Below are positions 1-8,292 of a stretch of DNA of 64,000 nt, one piece after another; position 1 is the first letter of the stretch, and every line of letters begins with the position of its first letter. The position numbers and the translations under genes are program-made. Below the pieces are notes generated by a model. That model saw only the letters and a program-made list of their open reading frames with translations, did not search any database and was not told the origin of the DNA. The DNA is from Paraglaciecola mesophila KMM 241 (GTDB taxonomy: Bacteria; Pseudomonadota; Gammaproteobacteria; Enterobacterales; Alteromonadaceae): assembly GCF_000315015.1 (NCBI RefSeq), contig NZ_BAEP01000043.1:38681-102680 (forward strand). The letters are read 5' to 3'.

Positions 1-1527
1 GACCGTTCTAAATACGGCGGCTGGAAGAAAGGCCCAAAATTAGAAGCCACAGGATTTTTTAGAACAGAAAAGGTTAATGGCGTTTGGTCCTTAGTTGACC
101 CCGAAGGATATTTGTTCTTCTCATCGGGTATTGCCAATATTCGTATTGCTAACACTACAACATTAACAGGGGTCGACTTCAAAGACGATCAGGTACGCTA
201 TATTGACCCTGAAGATGTTACCCCGGAAGACTCTTTGGGAATACGGCCTGTTTCTGCAAAAGCGCAAAAGACACGCTATATTTCATCTGAATTACGACAC
301 AATATGTTCAATTGGCTACCAGATTATGACGATGAATTAGCCAATCATTATTCGTATAGAAGAAGTACGCATAAAGGCCCTTTAGCACATGGTGAAACCT
401 TTAGCTTTTATCAGGCTAATTTAGAGCGTCGCTACGGAGAACGTTATCCAGAGTCGTTCATTGATGACTGGGAAGATGTGACCATTAAACGCATGCGCAG
501 CTGGGGAATGACATCATTTGGAAATTGGGTTGACCCAGAATTTTATCATAAAAACCAGTTTCCCTATTTTGCCAATGGATGGATTATTGGGGATTTCAAA
601 ACCGTTACCGCCGATGGACATGGCTGGTCGCCGATGCCGGACCCTTACGATCCAGAGTTTGCCCGACGCGCGAAAGTCACGACGCAAGTCATTGCCGACG
701 AGGTCAAAAACAATCCGTGGTGTATAGGCGTGTTTATTGATAATGAAAAAAGCTGGGGTAACCCAGCAAGTATAGAAAGCCATTATCGTATCCCTATTCA
801 AAACTTTAAAATGGATGCGAGCCAAAGCCCAGCTAAAGCTGAGTTTACTAAGTTGCTGCAAGATAAATATGGAGATATTGCAACGCTTAATCGTGCATGG
901 GAAACCAATATTCCTTCTTGGGATTCGTTCGCCAAAAAATTTGATGTAGAGCAAATTAACGATGCCATGATTGAAGATATGTCGGTTATTCTTGAAACCT
1001 ACACCAGCCAATATTTTGAGGTGGTCAATAGCGCATTAAGAGAAGTTATGCCAAATCACTTATACATGGGTGTGCGAATGGCCGCTTGGAGCATCAACCC
1101 TGAAGGGGTTCGTGCAGCTAAAAAATACGTGGATGTGATGAGTTATAACTACTATCGAGAAGGTATGCATGACTCAACTTGGGATATTCTTCCACAGATA
1201 GATATGCCGAGCATTATTGGGGAATACCACTTTGGTGCGATGGATACGGGACTGTACCACCCGGGGTTAATTCACTCTTCTGACCAAAAAGATCGCGCAA
1301 GAGGGTATCAAGCTTACATGCGTAAAGTAATAGACAACCCTTATATGGTGGGGGCGCATTGGTTCCAATACACAGATTCGCCCGTTACTGGCCGTGCGTA
1401 CGACGGTGAGAATTACAATGTAGGCTTTGTTACTAACGCAGATGTACCCTATAAAGAAATGGTTGAAGCGGCGCGAGAGATAAATCAAGAATTGTATCCG
1501 CGTAAATTCAAAGATGCAGTTAAATAA
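1..1527 (+). CDS. GH50 beta-agarase, 5' end outside the window
   Basis: This is the C-terminal part of a glycoside hydrolase family 50 beta-agarase, which cleaves beta-1,4 links of agarose to neoagaro-oligosaccharides, normally outside the cytoplasm. The frame is open from base 1 and runs into YGGWKKGPKLEATGFF and DPEGYLFFSSG, so the true start lies upstream and no signal peptide can be judged. About 508 residues are visible, holding most of the catalytic (beta/alpha)8 barrel. By analogy with characterised GH50 enzymes, the likely acid/base glutamate is in FIDNEKSWG (codon at 745) and the nucleophile in IIGEYHFG (codon at 1222). A decayed cupin gene overlaps its 3' end. GH50 assignment is from recalled family motifs and is firm; the exact product length (exo or endo action) cannot be told. 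Confidence 0.92.
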   Translation, partial: DRSKYGGWKKGPKLEATGFFRTEKVNGVWSLVDPEGYLFFSSGIANIRIANTTTLTGVDFKDDQVRYIDPEDVTPEDSLGIRPVSAKAQKTRYISSELRHNMFNWLPDYDDELANHYSYRRSTHKGPLAHGETFSFYQANLERRYGERYPESFIDDWEDVTIKRMRSWGMTSFGNWVDPEFYHKNQFPYFANGWIIGDFKTVTADGHGWSPMPDPYDPEFARRAKVTTQVIADEVKNNPWCIGVFIDNEKSWGNPASIESHYRIPIQNFKMDASQSPAKAEFTKLLQDKYGDIATLNRAWETNIPSWDSFAKKFDVEQINDAMIEDMSVILETYTSQYFEVVNSALREVMPNHLYMGVRMAAWSINPEGVRAAKKYVDVMSYNYYREGMHDSTWDILPQIDMPSIIGEYHFGAMDTGLYHPGLIHSSDQKDRARGYQAYMRKVIDNPYMVGAHWFQYTDSPVTGRAYDGENYNVGFVTNADVPYKEMVEAAREINQELYPRKFKDAVK

Positions 1528-1801
1528 CGCTCTCTTTAAATGGGAGATTGAAACGGACGCAAGTGAGTTTCGCGCAGTTGTGATTGCTGGCGCATTTGAG
1601 TATCACTCATAAGAGCAAGAAGCTGCTTTAAATCTGAGCCCTGGTAGCTACGTAGAATCGACAGGTGCCTTCACTCACAGCATTGAAAACAAGGGTTATA
1701 CACCAGCCACTGTTTTCATTCGACTAATAGCAAATACCACGTTAACTAGATTAAGCTCAGCCCTTGGCAGTATTAGCTATAAAGATTGTTTTAAGGAGTA
1801 A
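1514..1801 (+). pseudogene. Decayed cupin (DUF4437/ChrR-like) gene
   Basis: An ATG at 1514 overlaps the agarase stop by 14 bases and opens a frame reading MQLNNALFKWEIETDASEFR and on to AFEYHS, then a TAA at 1610-1612. The same frame then continues without a stop to TAA at 1799-1801 and encodes LNLSPGSYVESTGAFTHSI, followed by ATVFIR. The GSY..STG...H pattern resembles the cupin barrel of small DUF4437/ChrR-like proteins. I read it as one gene with an in-frame nonsense codon and probably 5' loss. The C-terminal part after ATVFIR looks out of frame with the family. It is a remnant by inference; the 32-residue upstream peptide is unlikely to work alone. Confidence 0.5.
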
Positions 1802-1846
1802 CGCAAACATGGCCAATGTGAGTTGGCCATTATTTAATTCCCCGCT

Positions 1847-3154
1847 TTACACAAAGCGCAATACTAGCGAAATAATGATCCCGGTGACGATGAGCTGAAC
1901 TAAGCAAAAGCCCATAATATCTTTAGCTTTGAGCCCTGCAATGGCTAACACGGGCAACGCCCAAAACGGTTGAATTAAATTAGTCCACGCATCGCCCCAC
2001 GCTACTGCCATAGCCACGCGGCTAACATCTGCGCCTAGTTCAGCGGCAGCAGGCAAAATAACTGGGGCTTGTACCGCCCATTGACCGCCACCAGATGGGA
2101 CAAAGATATTGACGATACCAGCACTGATGAAGCTCCACACGGGGAGTGACTCGGCGCTAGCAAAACTGATAAGCCATTGGGACAAACTTTGGGCTAAACC
2201 AGATTGCACCATGACCGCCATAATTCCCGCATAGAACGGAAACTGAATAACAATGCCGCTACCACCATGTATTGCCTGTTGAAGGCTGTGCAGCAAACGT
2301 TTAGGGGTGCCATGTAATACGATGGCTAGAAATAAAAAGAGGCTGTTCACGATATTCAGATTCAGGCCGCCGCCTTGAACAAAGTAACTTAATAGGTAGG
2401 CTATACCCACAAAAGCGACTAACACCGCTAACAGTTTACTGTTCTCAAGTTTATCTGCTGGTCGAGCATTTTCGGCGCTTGGCATAGGGTCATCATGCAG
2501 TTTATCTGGGCTGACGATAATGCTTTCGTCAGCAGGGGGCATCATCAGGCGATTAACCAGAGGTACGACGATAAATAGAATAGCGAGCAGGATAAGGTTA
2601 AAGCTGCTGAATAGGGTGCTGCCTGTGGTGATTACGCCGATTTGGTCCTCACTAAAGTGCCCAGACGTAGCGATTGTCAGTGGAATTGATCCCGCTAAAC
2701 CGCCATGCCACACCACAAAACCAGAATAAGCACTGGCCACTAACAGTCGGTAGTCGACTTGAACGTTGCGGGCAAGGGCTTTGGCAAACAAAGCCCCGAC
2801 GACTAAACCAAAGCCCCAGTTGATCCAACTGGCCGTGAGAGACACCAAGGTCACTAAAATAATGGCTTTACCTGGAGTATTCCCTAATTTCGCTAAGCGC
2901 CCTAAAAGGTTTTTCATTAAAGGCGTATTAGCCAACATAAAACCGCTGACTAATACCAACAGCATTTGCATGGAAAAGCTTAACAGCCCCCAAAACCCAT
3001 CGCCCCATTGGGTGATGACGTTCAAAATTGGTTGCTGCTCAAAGGCAACTGCAGCGCCGATTGTGACTAGTGTTAAGATAAGAACAAAAATATAGGGATC
3101 GGGGAGATAACGTTCTACTAATTTTATAAAAGGTTTTGCGGCACGGTTTAGCAT
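1847..3154 (-). CDS. atoE: Short-chain fatty acid transporter, AtoE family
   Basis: This 435-residue polytopic membrane protein resembles AtoE-type short-chain fatty acid (acetoacetate/butyrate) transporters. It begins MLNRAAKPFIKLVERYLPDP, a family-typical amphipathic start followed by a first membrane segment, and carries about ten further hydrophobic helices. Motifs such as WINWGFGLVVGALFAK, VVWHGGLAGSIPLTIA and FVPSGGGQWAVQAP are characteristic. Length matches the family (about 440). It stands alone on the minus strand, separated by 272 bases from the divergent bestrophin gene. No acetoacetyl-CoA transferase genes are adjacent, so the physiological substrate is not shown by context. The family assignment is strong; the symbol is by homology only. 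Confidence 0.88.
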   Translation of the reverse strand: MLNRAAKPFIKLVERYLPDPYIFVLILTLVTIGAAVAFEQQPILNVITQWGDGFWGLLSFSMQMLLVLVSGFMLANTPLMKNLLGRLAKLGNTPGKAIILVTLVSLTASWINWGFGLVVGALFAKALARNVQVDYRLLVASAYSGFVVWHGGLAGSIPLTIATSGHFSEDQIGVITTGSTLFSSFNLILLAILFIVVPLVNRLMMPPADESIIVSPDKLHDDPMPSAENARPADKLENSKLLAVLVAFVGIAYLLSYFVQGGGLNLNIVNSLFLFLAIVLHGTPKRLLHSLQQAIHGGSGIVIQFPFYAGIMAVMVQSGLAQSLSQWLISFASAESLPVWSFISAGIVNIFVPSGGGQWAVQAPVILPAAAELGADVSRVAMAVAWGDAWTNLIQPFWALPVLAIAGLKAKDIMGFCLVQLIVTGIIISLVLRFV

Positions 3155-3426
3155 GTAGAACGCCTATAACATATTGATAACAAGACGTATCTTAGCGTAT
3201 TTTAACTCAATGTATATGCTTTGGTATTGTTGCTAGAAAGCCGGTGACAGAACTAGAGAAAATGCATCATATGCAGGTTTGCTCAAGGTCTTGCTTCAGG
3301 CGCAGCTTCTGGCCTAAGACCGGATTGAATATGTACAAACTGACTCAATCTATTAACAAAAAGCCCATTGGTTTTTCTTTATAATACCCAGTTTGATGCG
3401 TTTGTAATACCCAGCTTGAGGCACTT

Positions 3427-4353
3427 ATGATAGTTCGCGATACCCCTCATTCATTTAAGTTGTTTTTTATTTTGCGTGGGTCGGTTTTACTGCTTATTTA
3501 CGGAAAAATTCTATTTATCACCTTGCTGGGCGTGGCAGTGGCGGTGGCTCAACATTTTTACCCTAGGGTCTTCCCTGATTTTACCCTTGCACCTGTGGCT
3601 TTGTTTGGTGTCGCGCTGTCGTTGTTTCTTGGTTTTCGCAACAATGCCAGTTACGACCGGTGGTGGGAGGGGCGCAAACAGTGGGGGAAATTGGTGGTGG
3701 CCTCGCGCAGTTTGTCGCGCCAGTTGATGTCGTACATTGATAGCAGTGAAAAAAAGGGCGTTGAAGCGCAAGAGTATACTATAAAGCTCACCATAGCCTT
3801 TGCTCATGCGCTGCGACACCAGCTTCGCCAGACTGACCCATGGCCCGATATACATCAGTATGTCACCGATCAAGACACACCATTCTTGCGCGAAGCAAAC
3901 AGCCTTCCAGATGCCATACTGAGGTTAATTGCGCAAAAACTTGGCCAGTTTCGTGAGCAGCATTTGTTGTCTGATATTTTACAAGTCAGCTTGCATGAGC
4001 ATATTACTGCGATGGCAGAAGTGCAGGCAGCGTGTGAGCGAATTCAAACTACCCCGCTGCCATTCGCATACATGTTACTCGTGCAGCGTACGGCATACTT
4101 GTACTGCTTCATTTTACCGTTTGGTATCGTAGCGACCCAGGGCTTAGTGACGCCGTTGTTCAGTGCCATCATTGCATATACATTCTTTGGTTTAGATGCG
4201 TTAAGTGAAGAGTTGGCTGCGCCGTTTGGTCTATCTGCAAATCACTTACCTTTGCACGCTATTTCTCGGACGATAGAAATTAACCTGCTGGATATACTCG
4301 GTGAGAAACCATTACCTGAGCCTATCGAAGCACAAAACCACCGCCTAGCCTAG
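3427..4353 (+). CDS. Bestrophin-family (UPF0187) chloride-channel-like membrane protein
   Basis: This 308-residue protein belongs to the bacterial bestrophin family (UPF0187/YneE type), inner-membrane pentameric anion or cation channels. Family features are RGSVLLLIYGKILFITL near residue 20, the LFLGFRNNASYDRWWEGRK block at about 65-85 (the conserved N-x-x-YDRWWE signature), and a C-terminal FFGLDALSEELAAPFG motif. Four hydrophobic segments are visible. The ATG at 3427 begins MIVRDTPHSF, a start shared with relatives. It is monocistronic, and a likely terminator follows at 4529-4560. The transported ion and physiological role are not evident from the context. Confidence 0.87.
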   Translation: MIVRDTPHSFKLFFILRGSVLLLIYGKILFITLLGVAVAVAQHFYPRVFPDFTLAPVALFGVALSLFLGFRNNASYDRWWEGRKQWGKLVVASRSLSRQLMSYIDSSEKKGVEAQEYTIKLTIAFAHALRHQLRQTDPWPDIHQYVTDQDTPFLREANSLPDAILRLIAQKLGQFREQHLLSDILQVSLHEHITAMAEVQAACERIQTTPLPFAYMLLVQRTAYLYCFILPFGIVATQGLVTPLFSAIIAYTFFGLDALSEELAAPFGLSANHLPLHAISRTIEINLLDILGEKPLPEPIEAQNHRLA

Positions 4354-4528
4354 TGTGCGTTAGACTCCAATTATAAAGACAGCGTGAACGCAATTTTGAT
4401 TGGTATCTTTTGGATGGTTGCTTGCTTGGTTGATTATTTACTTACTGACTTAGAAATACGTTAGCTAAGGCGCGCTCGATCCCCTTTTTTTATCGCCTGC
4501 ATAGCAAACAGGCTAAGTGAAAACGTTT

Positions 4529-4560
4529 AACGGTTATCGCAACAAGCCTTAACCGTTTTT
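4529..4560 (+). terminator. Putative rho-independent terminator after the bestrophin gene
   Basis: AACGGTTA (4529-4536) pairs with TAACCGTT (4550-4557) around a 13-base loop, and the stem runs into a T stretch. It lies 175 bases downstream of the bestrophin stop and directly before the convergent acetyltransferase gene, so it may serve the plus strand. Confidence 0.5.
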
Positions 4561-4570
4561 GTAGCAACGC

Positions 4571-4996
4571 CTAACGAATGGTTGCTGCCATATGATAAAA
4601 GCGTTCATCTTCGCTGTGTATCGTAAAACCATTTCTTGCATATAGCGTGATGGCAGGGCTTATTTTTAACACTCGCAGAGTGAGGGTATTGACGTTGGCG
4701 TTAGCGGCTCTGCGCTTTGCTTCCTTTACCGCTGCTTTACCAATACCTCGATTTTGAAAGGTGGGTAGCACTTGAAGATCTCGTAAAATATACCCTTCAT
4801 CGCCTGTCGCTAATCTCATCACACCGACTACTTCTTGCTGAAATACAATATCGAGGTTATCCAGTTCCTGGGTCACTTCAAGTACTTTAGCCACATCCCA
4901 ATCTGGGGCGAATTGTTTATAGTAGACGCGCATATTTTCATAGGTGAAACGTGCTGCCCGGTGAAGGTTTTCAGTTGCTACAAAGGTGATACTCAC
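4571..4996 (-). CDS. GNAT family N-acetyltransferase
   Basis: This 141-residue single-domain GNAT acyltransferase would transfer an acetyl group from acetyl-CoA to an unknown amine. The acetyl-CoA pyrophosphate loop is visible as FQNRGIGKAAVKEA near residue 80-93 (R/Q-x-x-G-x-G/A type), preceded by the beta-4 strand GYILRDLQVLP and followed by LTLRVLKISPAITLYARNGF. The start is GTG at 4996, with AAGGAGG five bases upstream. It stands 31 bases after the ghrA-like gene on the same strand and may be cotranscribed with it. The substrate cannot be inferred. Confidence 0.85.
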   Translation of the reverse strand: MSITFVATENLHRAARFTYENMRVYYKQFAPDWDVAKVLEVTQELDNLDIVFQQEVVGVMRLATGDEGYILRDLQVLPTFQNRGIGKAAVKEAKRRAANANVNTLTLRVLKISPAITLYARNGFTIHSEDERFYHMAATIR

Positions 4997-5027
4997 TAAG
5001 CCTCCTTGTTAGTCGTGTTTACAGCGC

Positions 5028-5960
5028 TCAGTAACCAAGTTCTCTGTCCACTGTGCCAATCAGCGGCGTTTGATTAATGTAACGCTGCACATTGGCCAGT
5101 AAAACTTGGCCTGCGCTATCGTCTTGGGTTACCGCAGCGATATGCGGAGTCACCAAAACCTGAGGGTGCTGCCATAGTGGGTGAGTTTCAGGCAGTGGCT
5201 CGATAGCAAATACATCGAGCACTGCATAGGCCAAATGCTCTGCGTCCAGCAGAGTGATTAGATCTTCTGGAATAAGTTGTTCACCGCGCCCCACATTAAT
5301 CACGCTGGCCCCTTTGGGGAGCTGGCTTAGGGTTTCACAATTAAGTATGCCTCGGGTTTCAGGCGTGAGGGGGACTAAGCTGACTAAAATATCGGTTTGG
5401 GCTAGAAACACCCCTAATTCAGCATCGCCACTAAAACACGTTACCTGTTCGACCTGTTTCGGACTGCGACTCCAGCCATTGACGCTAAAGCCAAGTTGTA
5501 AAACGGTTTGTGCAGCAGCTTGACCTAGACTACCCAGCCCAAAAATACCGATGCGCCTTTGCTTATTAGGCACTGTGGGGATGGGTTGCCACGAACCGGT
5601 TTTATTCGCGTTGATATAGGCGAAGGTATCTCGATGAATATTTAGCACATGCATAGCAATAAATTCGCTCATGCCTTTGGCAATACCTGGGTCGAGCATA
5701 CGTACTACCTGAATATGCTCAGGTACGCTGGCTAAATCGAGTTGGTCAACGCCTGCCCCAACAGAAAAAATGACTTTTAGATTGGGGTAGTCTTGTTGGT
5801 AATCACGGGGTAATTTCCACACTATCATCAGCTCGATCCGGGCTTTATCTTCAACGTGTGGCCAGTGGTGCCAAGTTACATCGGGTAGAGCATCAGCGAA
5901 CAATGCTTGCCAGTTATCGTTGCGTGATTGAGGGCCGCGAAAAAGCACATGGGTTGTCAT
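5028..5960 (-). CDS. ghrA: Glyoxylate/hydroxypyruvate reductase A
   Basis: This 310-residue D-2-hydroxyacid dehydrogenase is of the GhrA type. It reduces glyoxylate to glycolate and hydroxypyruvate to D-glycerate with NAD(P)H in the cytosol. The Rossmann motif is GIFGLGSLGQAAA at about residue 138-150. Catalytic positions expected in the family are the arginine in INVGRGEQL, the glutamate in FAIEPLPETHPLW and the histidine in TPHIAAVTQ. Length agrees with E. coli GhrA (312). The start ATG at 5960 begins MTTHVLFRGPQSR. It is followed by the GNAT gene and preceded by 222 bases of intergenic DNA containing its promoter. Confidence 0.9.
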   Translation of the reverse strand: MTTHVLFRGPQSRNDNWQALFADALPDVTWHHWPHVEDKARIELMIVWKLPRDYQQDYPNLKVIFSVGAGVDQLDLASVPEHIQVVRMLDPGIAKGMSEFIAMHVLNIHRDTFAYINANKTGSWQPIPTVPNKQRRIGIFGLGSLGQAAAQTVLQLGFSVNGWSRSPKQVEQVTCFSGDAELGVFLAQTDILVSLVPLTPETRGILNCETLSQLPKGASVINVGRGEQLIPEDLITLLDAEHLAYAVLDVFAIEPLPETHPLWQHPQVLVTPHIAAVTQDDSAGQVLLANVQRYINQTPLIGTVDRELGY

Positions 5961-6182
5961 GAAAATTTGCCTCGTTATTCGAACATTATTTGTGTGGCGG
6001 TATCCTATCCTGAGTGAGGTAAAATTGGTATTCGCTACAGGCGTTTCGGCGGATGCTTTTATTAGAACAGCCTCACAGGAAAAATTTTATGGGAAAAACT
6101 AACCTACTTAGATCGAACGAATTTATGGGGCACTTAGCCCCAATATTCTGTGATTCTTTTTTTCCCGTGACACAACGTTTGC

Positions 6183-6827
6183 TTACAACGTGCTGTCTGG
6201 TTGGTTTTCTGGTGCGGCTTGAATGAAGGCGTCGAGTTCGTTGCAGGCTTGATAGGCACGCATTATTCTTGGGTAAGCTTGCATATCTACTTTGAATCGC
6301 AGAGCGTTGTATACCTGCGGCACTAAATAAACGTCGACCATAGTCACCTGATCCCCCATAGCGAAAGCAGACTGCGTATTTTCTGCTGCAAGCAAGCGCT
6401 CAATAGCTTCAAATCCTTGTTCAATCCAGTGGCGATACCATTGCTGTTTTTGCTCATCTTCAATGGCCAACTCATTGCTGAGGTACTTCAGTACGCGTAA
6501 ATTATTCACTGGGTGAATGTCGCAGGCGATCATGTCAACTATGCTGCGTACCTTGACAGCATCCATTAGGTCTTCGGGCATTAAAGAATGTTGCGGATAC
6601 TTGGCCTCAATATACGCGAGTATTGCCCCTGATTGAGTGATAATTTCGCCGCTTTCAAGTTGTATACAAGGCACAAGTCCTTGTGGCTGCAGGGCTTTAT
6701 ACGTTTCGCTTAAATGCTGGCCTTTAAGTAAATTTACCGCTACCAATTGATGCGTAATGCCTTTTAGATTTAAGGCTATACGCACCCGATACGCAGCTGA
6801 AGAGCGAAAGTAAGTAAACAGTTTCAT
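6183..6827 (-). CDS. maiA: Maleylacetoacetate isomerase (zeta-class GST)
   Basis: This 214-residue glutathione S-transferase of the zeta class isomerises 4-maleylacetoacetate to 4-fumarylacetoacetate, the penultimate step of tyrosine degradation through homogentisate. The N-terminal thioredoxin-like domain carries the zeta signature FRSSAAYRVRIALNLKG (residues 7-23), with the active serines at about 9-10. The glutathione-binding QSGAILAYIE motif follows at about 65, and the helical domain fills the rest. The ATG at 6827 is preceded by AGGAGCT six bases away. It is the last gene of hmgA-fah-maiA on the minus strand, 121 bases after fah. A small inverted repeat, CCGTTG/CAACGG at 6891-6911, lies in that gap. 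Confidence 0.93.
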   Translation of the reverse strand: MKLFTYFRSSAAYRVRIALNLKGITHQLVAVNLLKGQHLSETYKALQPQGLVPCIQLESGEIITQSGAILAYIEAKYPQHSLMPEDLMDAVKVRSIVDMIACDIHPVNNLRVLKYLSNELAIEDEQKQQWYRHWIEQGFEAIERLLAAENTQSAFAMGDQVTMVDVYLVPQVYNALRFKVDMQAYPRIMRAYQACNELDAFIQAAPENQPDSTL

Positions 6828-6948
6828 TGTGTTAGCTCCTGAGCATCATTCTGAGAATTTTTCTGTGCATCAGTTTTCATTGTTTGAACCCCGTTGAGAG
6901 CAAGACAACGGCTCCCAACGGAATTTCACTCATTTAACGGACGATAAT

Positions 6949-8262
6949 TTAGAAGACTGCAGGCAATAACGTGCCCACCACTTCACCGAAGCCAATAGTT
7001 ACCGCACCGTCGCGGCGGCAATGGGCGCGCATAATAATAGCGTCTCCGTCTTCTAGAAATTTACGGGTTTCGCCGTTATCTAACGTCAGGGATTTTTTGC
7101 CCCCTTGGGTTAACTCGAGCAACGAGCCTGCTTCATCTGCTTCTGGGCCTGATTGCGTGCCTGAGCCTAGCAAATCACCTGGGGTCATGGGACAACCATT
7201 CACACTGTGATGCGTGACAAGTTGCGCCGGTGTCCAATAAGAGTGTATGAAGTTTGACGCTGATAATTGCTGAGGTGTTTGGTCGTTTTGACGCATTTTT
7301 TCGGTTTGAATTAGACAACTCAGTGCAATATCAAGATTACCGGCTTGGGTGTTGGCTTCGCTGGTTAAATATTCAAGGGGTTGTGGATCACTCTCGGGGC
7401 GTGTGAAGGCTTCTCTAAATGGTGCCAAGGCTTCTGTGGTGACGATCCAAGGGGAAATGGTTGACGCGAAGTTTTTCGCTAAAAATGGCCCAAGAGGTTG
7501 GTATTCCCACGCTTGAATGTCACGCGCTGACCAGTCATTTAAAATACACATGCCAAAAATATGCTGCTCTGCTTCGGTGATCTTAATACGGTGACCTAGG
7601 GTGGTGCCTTGACCAATAAACACGCCCATTTCCAATTCGTAATCAAGACGCTGACACGGGCCAAAATCTGGTGTGATGGCGTCTGGTTTTTTGGTTTGCC
7701 CCACAGGGCGAGGGAAGGTTTGCCCAGACACTCCAATACTTGAAGAGCGCCCGTGATAACCAATTGGCACCCACTTATAGTTAGGCAGCAAAGGGTTGTC
7801 TGGGCGAAACAAGCTGCCCACTGCGGTTGCGTGGTGAATAGAGGTATAGAAGTCGGTGTAATCCGTGACGTGGCAAGGCATGTTAAATTCAGCGTCGGCT
7901 TGCGCAATTAAGCAACTCTCAAGCGCAGCTTGATGTTCAGAACCTTCAAGCAAGGCATTTGATAGCGCTAAACGCAGGGCTGAATTTTGAGTTGCCCCTA
8001 AACCCATGAGGGTATTCAAACTTGTTTCACTGGCCGCTTGGGTTGCTCGTTTGGCATCGCCATGCAATAAGTTCAAAGCGGCGACTTTGGCCATATCAAG
8101 AATGGAATCTCCGATGGCAACGCCCCCGCGCCATTGGTCTTTGGTGTTTACTTCACGAAATATCGCGAAGGGCAGGTTTTGGATGGGAAATTGCTCGTGG
8201 CCGTTGGCTGAAGTTACCCAGCTTTTGCGTGCTGGATCGTGGGTTTCATTGAGTAAAGTCAT
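6949..8262 (-). CDS. fahA: Fumarylacetoacetase
   Basis: Fumarylacetoacetate hydrolase splits 4-fumarylacetoacetate to fumarate and acetoacetate, the last step of homogentisate degradation. The chosen ATG at 8262 gives 437 residues beginning MTLLNETHDPARKSW. The frame stays open to a TTG at 8292, but AGGA lies nine bases before the ATG, and the longer version would abut the hmgA stop. The N-terminal SH3-like domain is followed by the catalytic FAH fold, with DYTDFYTSIHHATAVGSLFR (active-site Asp, Tyr, His) at about residue 120 and the metal-binding acidic residues in DYELEMGVFIG and LNDWSARDIQAWEYQPLGPF. The gene starts 30 bases after hmgA and before maiA, as in other bacteria. Confidence 0.94.
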   Translation of the reverse strand: MTLLNETHDPARKSWVTSANGHEQFPIQNLPFAIFREVNTKDQWRGGVAIGDSILDMAKVAALNLLHGDAKRATQAASETSLNTLMGLGATQNSALRLALSNALLEGSEHQAALESCLIAQADAEFNMPCHVTDYTDFYTSIHHATAVGSLFRPDNPLLPNYKWVPIGYHGRSSSIGVSGQTFPRPVGQTKKPDAITPDFGPCQRLDYELEMGVFIGQGTTLGHRIKITEAEQHIFGMCILNDWSARDIQAWEYQPLGPFLAKNFASTISPWIVTTEALAPFREAFTRPESDPQPLEYLTSEANTQAGNLDIALSCLIQTEKMRQNDQTPQQLSASNFIHSYWTPAQLVTHHSVNGCPMTPGDLLGSGTQSGPEADEAGSLLELTQGGKKSLTLDNGETRKFLEDGDAIIMRAHCRRDGAVTIGFGEVVGTLLPAVF

Positions 8263-8292
8263 TATTTCATGTCCTATGTCATCAGCGAGCAA

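Noticed and set aside
514..1011. Open frame of 165 codons on the minus strand in the agarase gene
   Set aside because: It lies wholly antisense to conserved GH50 sequence and has no recognisable motif.
8263..8292. TTG start of fahA directly at the hmgA stop
   Set aside because: The ATG at 8262 has a well-placed AGGA and the extra ten residues do not belong to the family.
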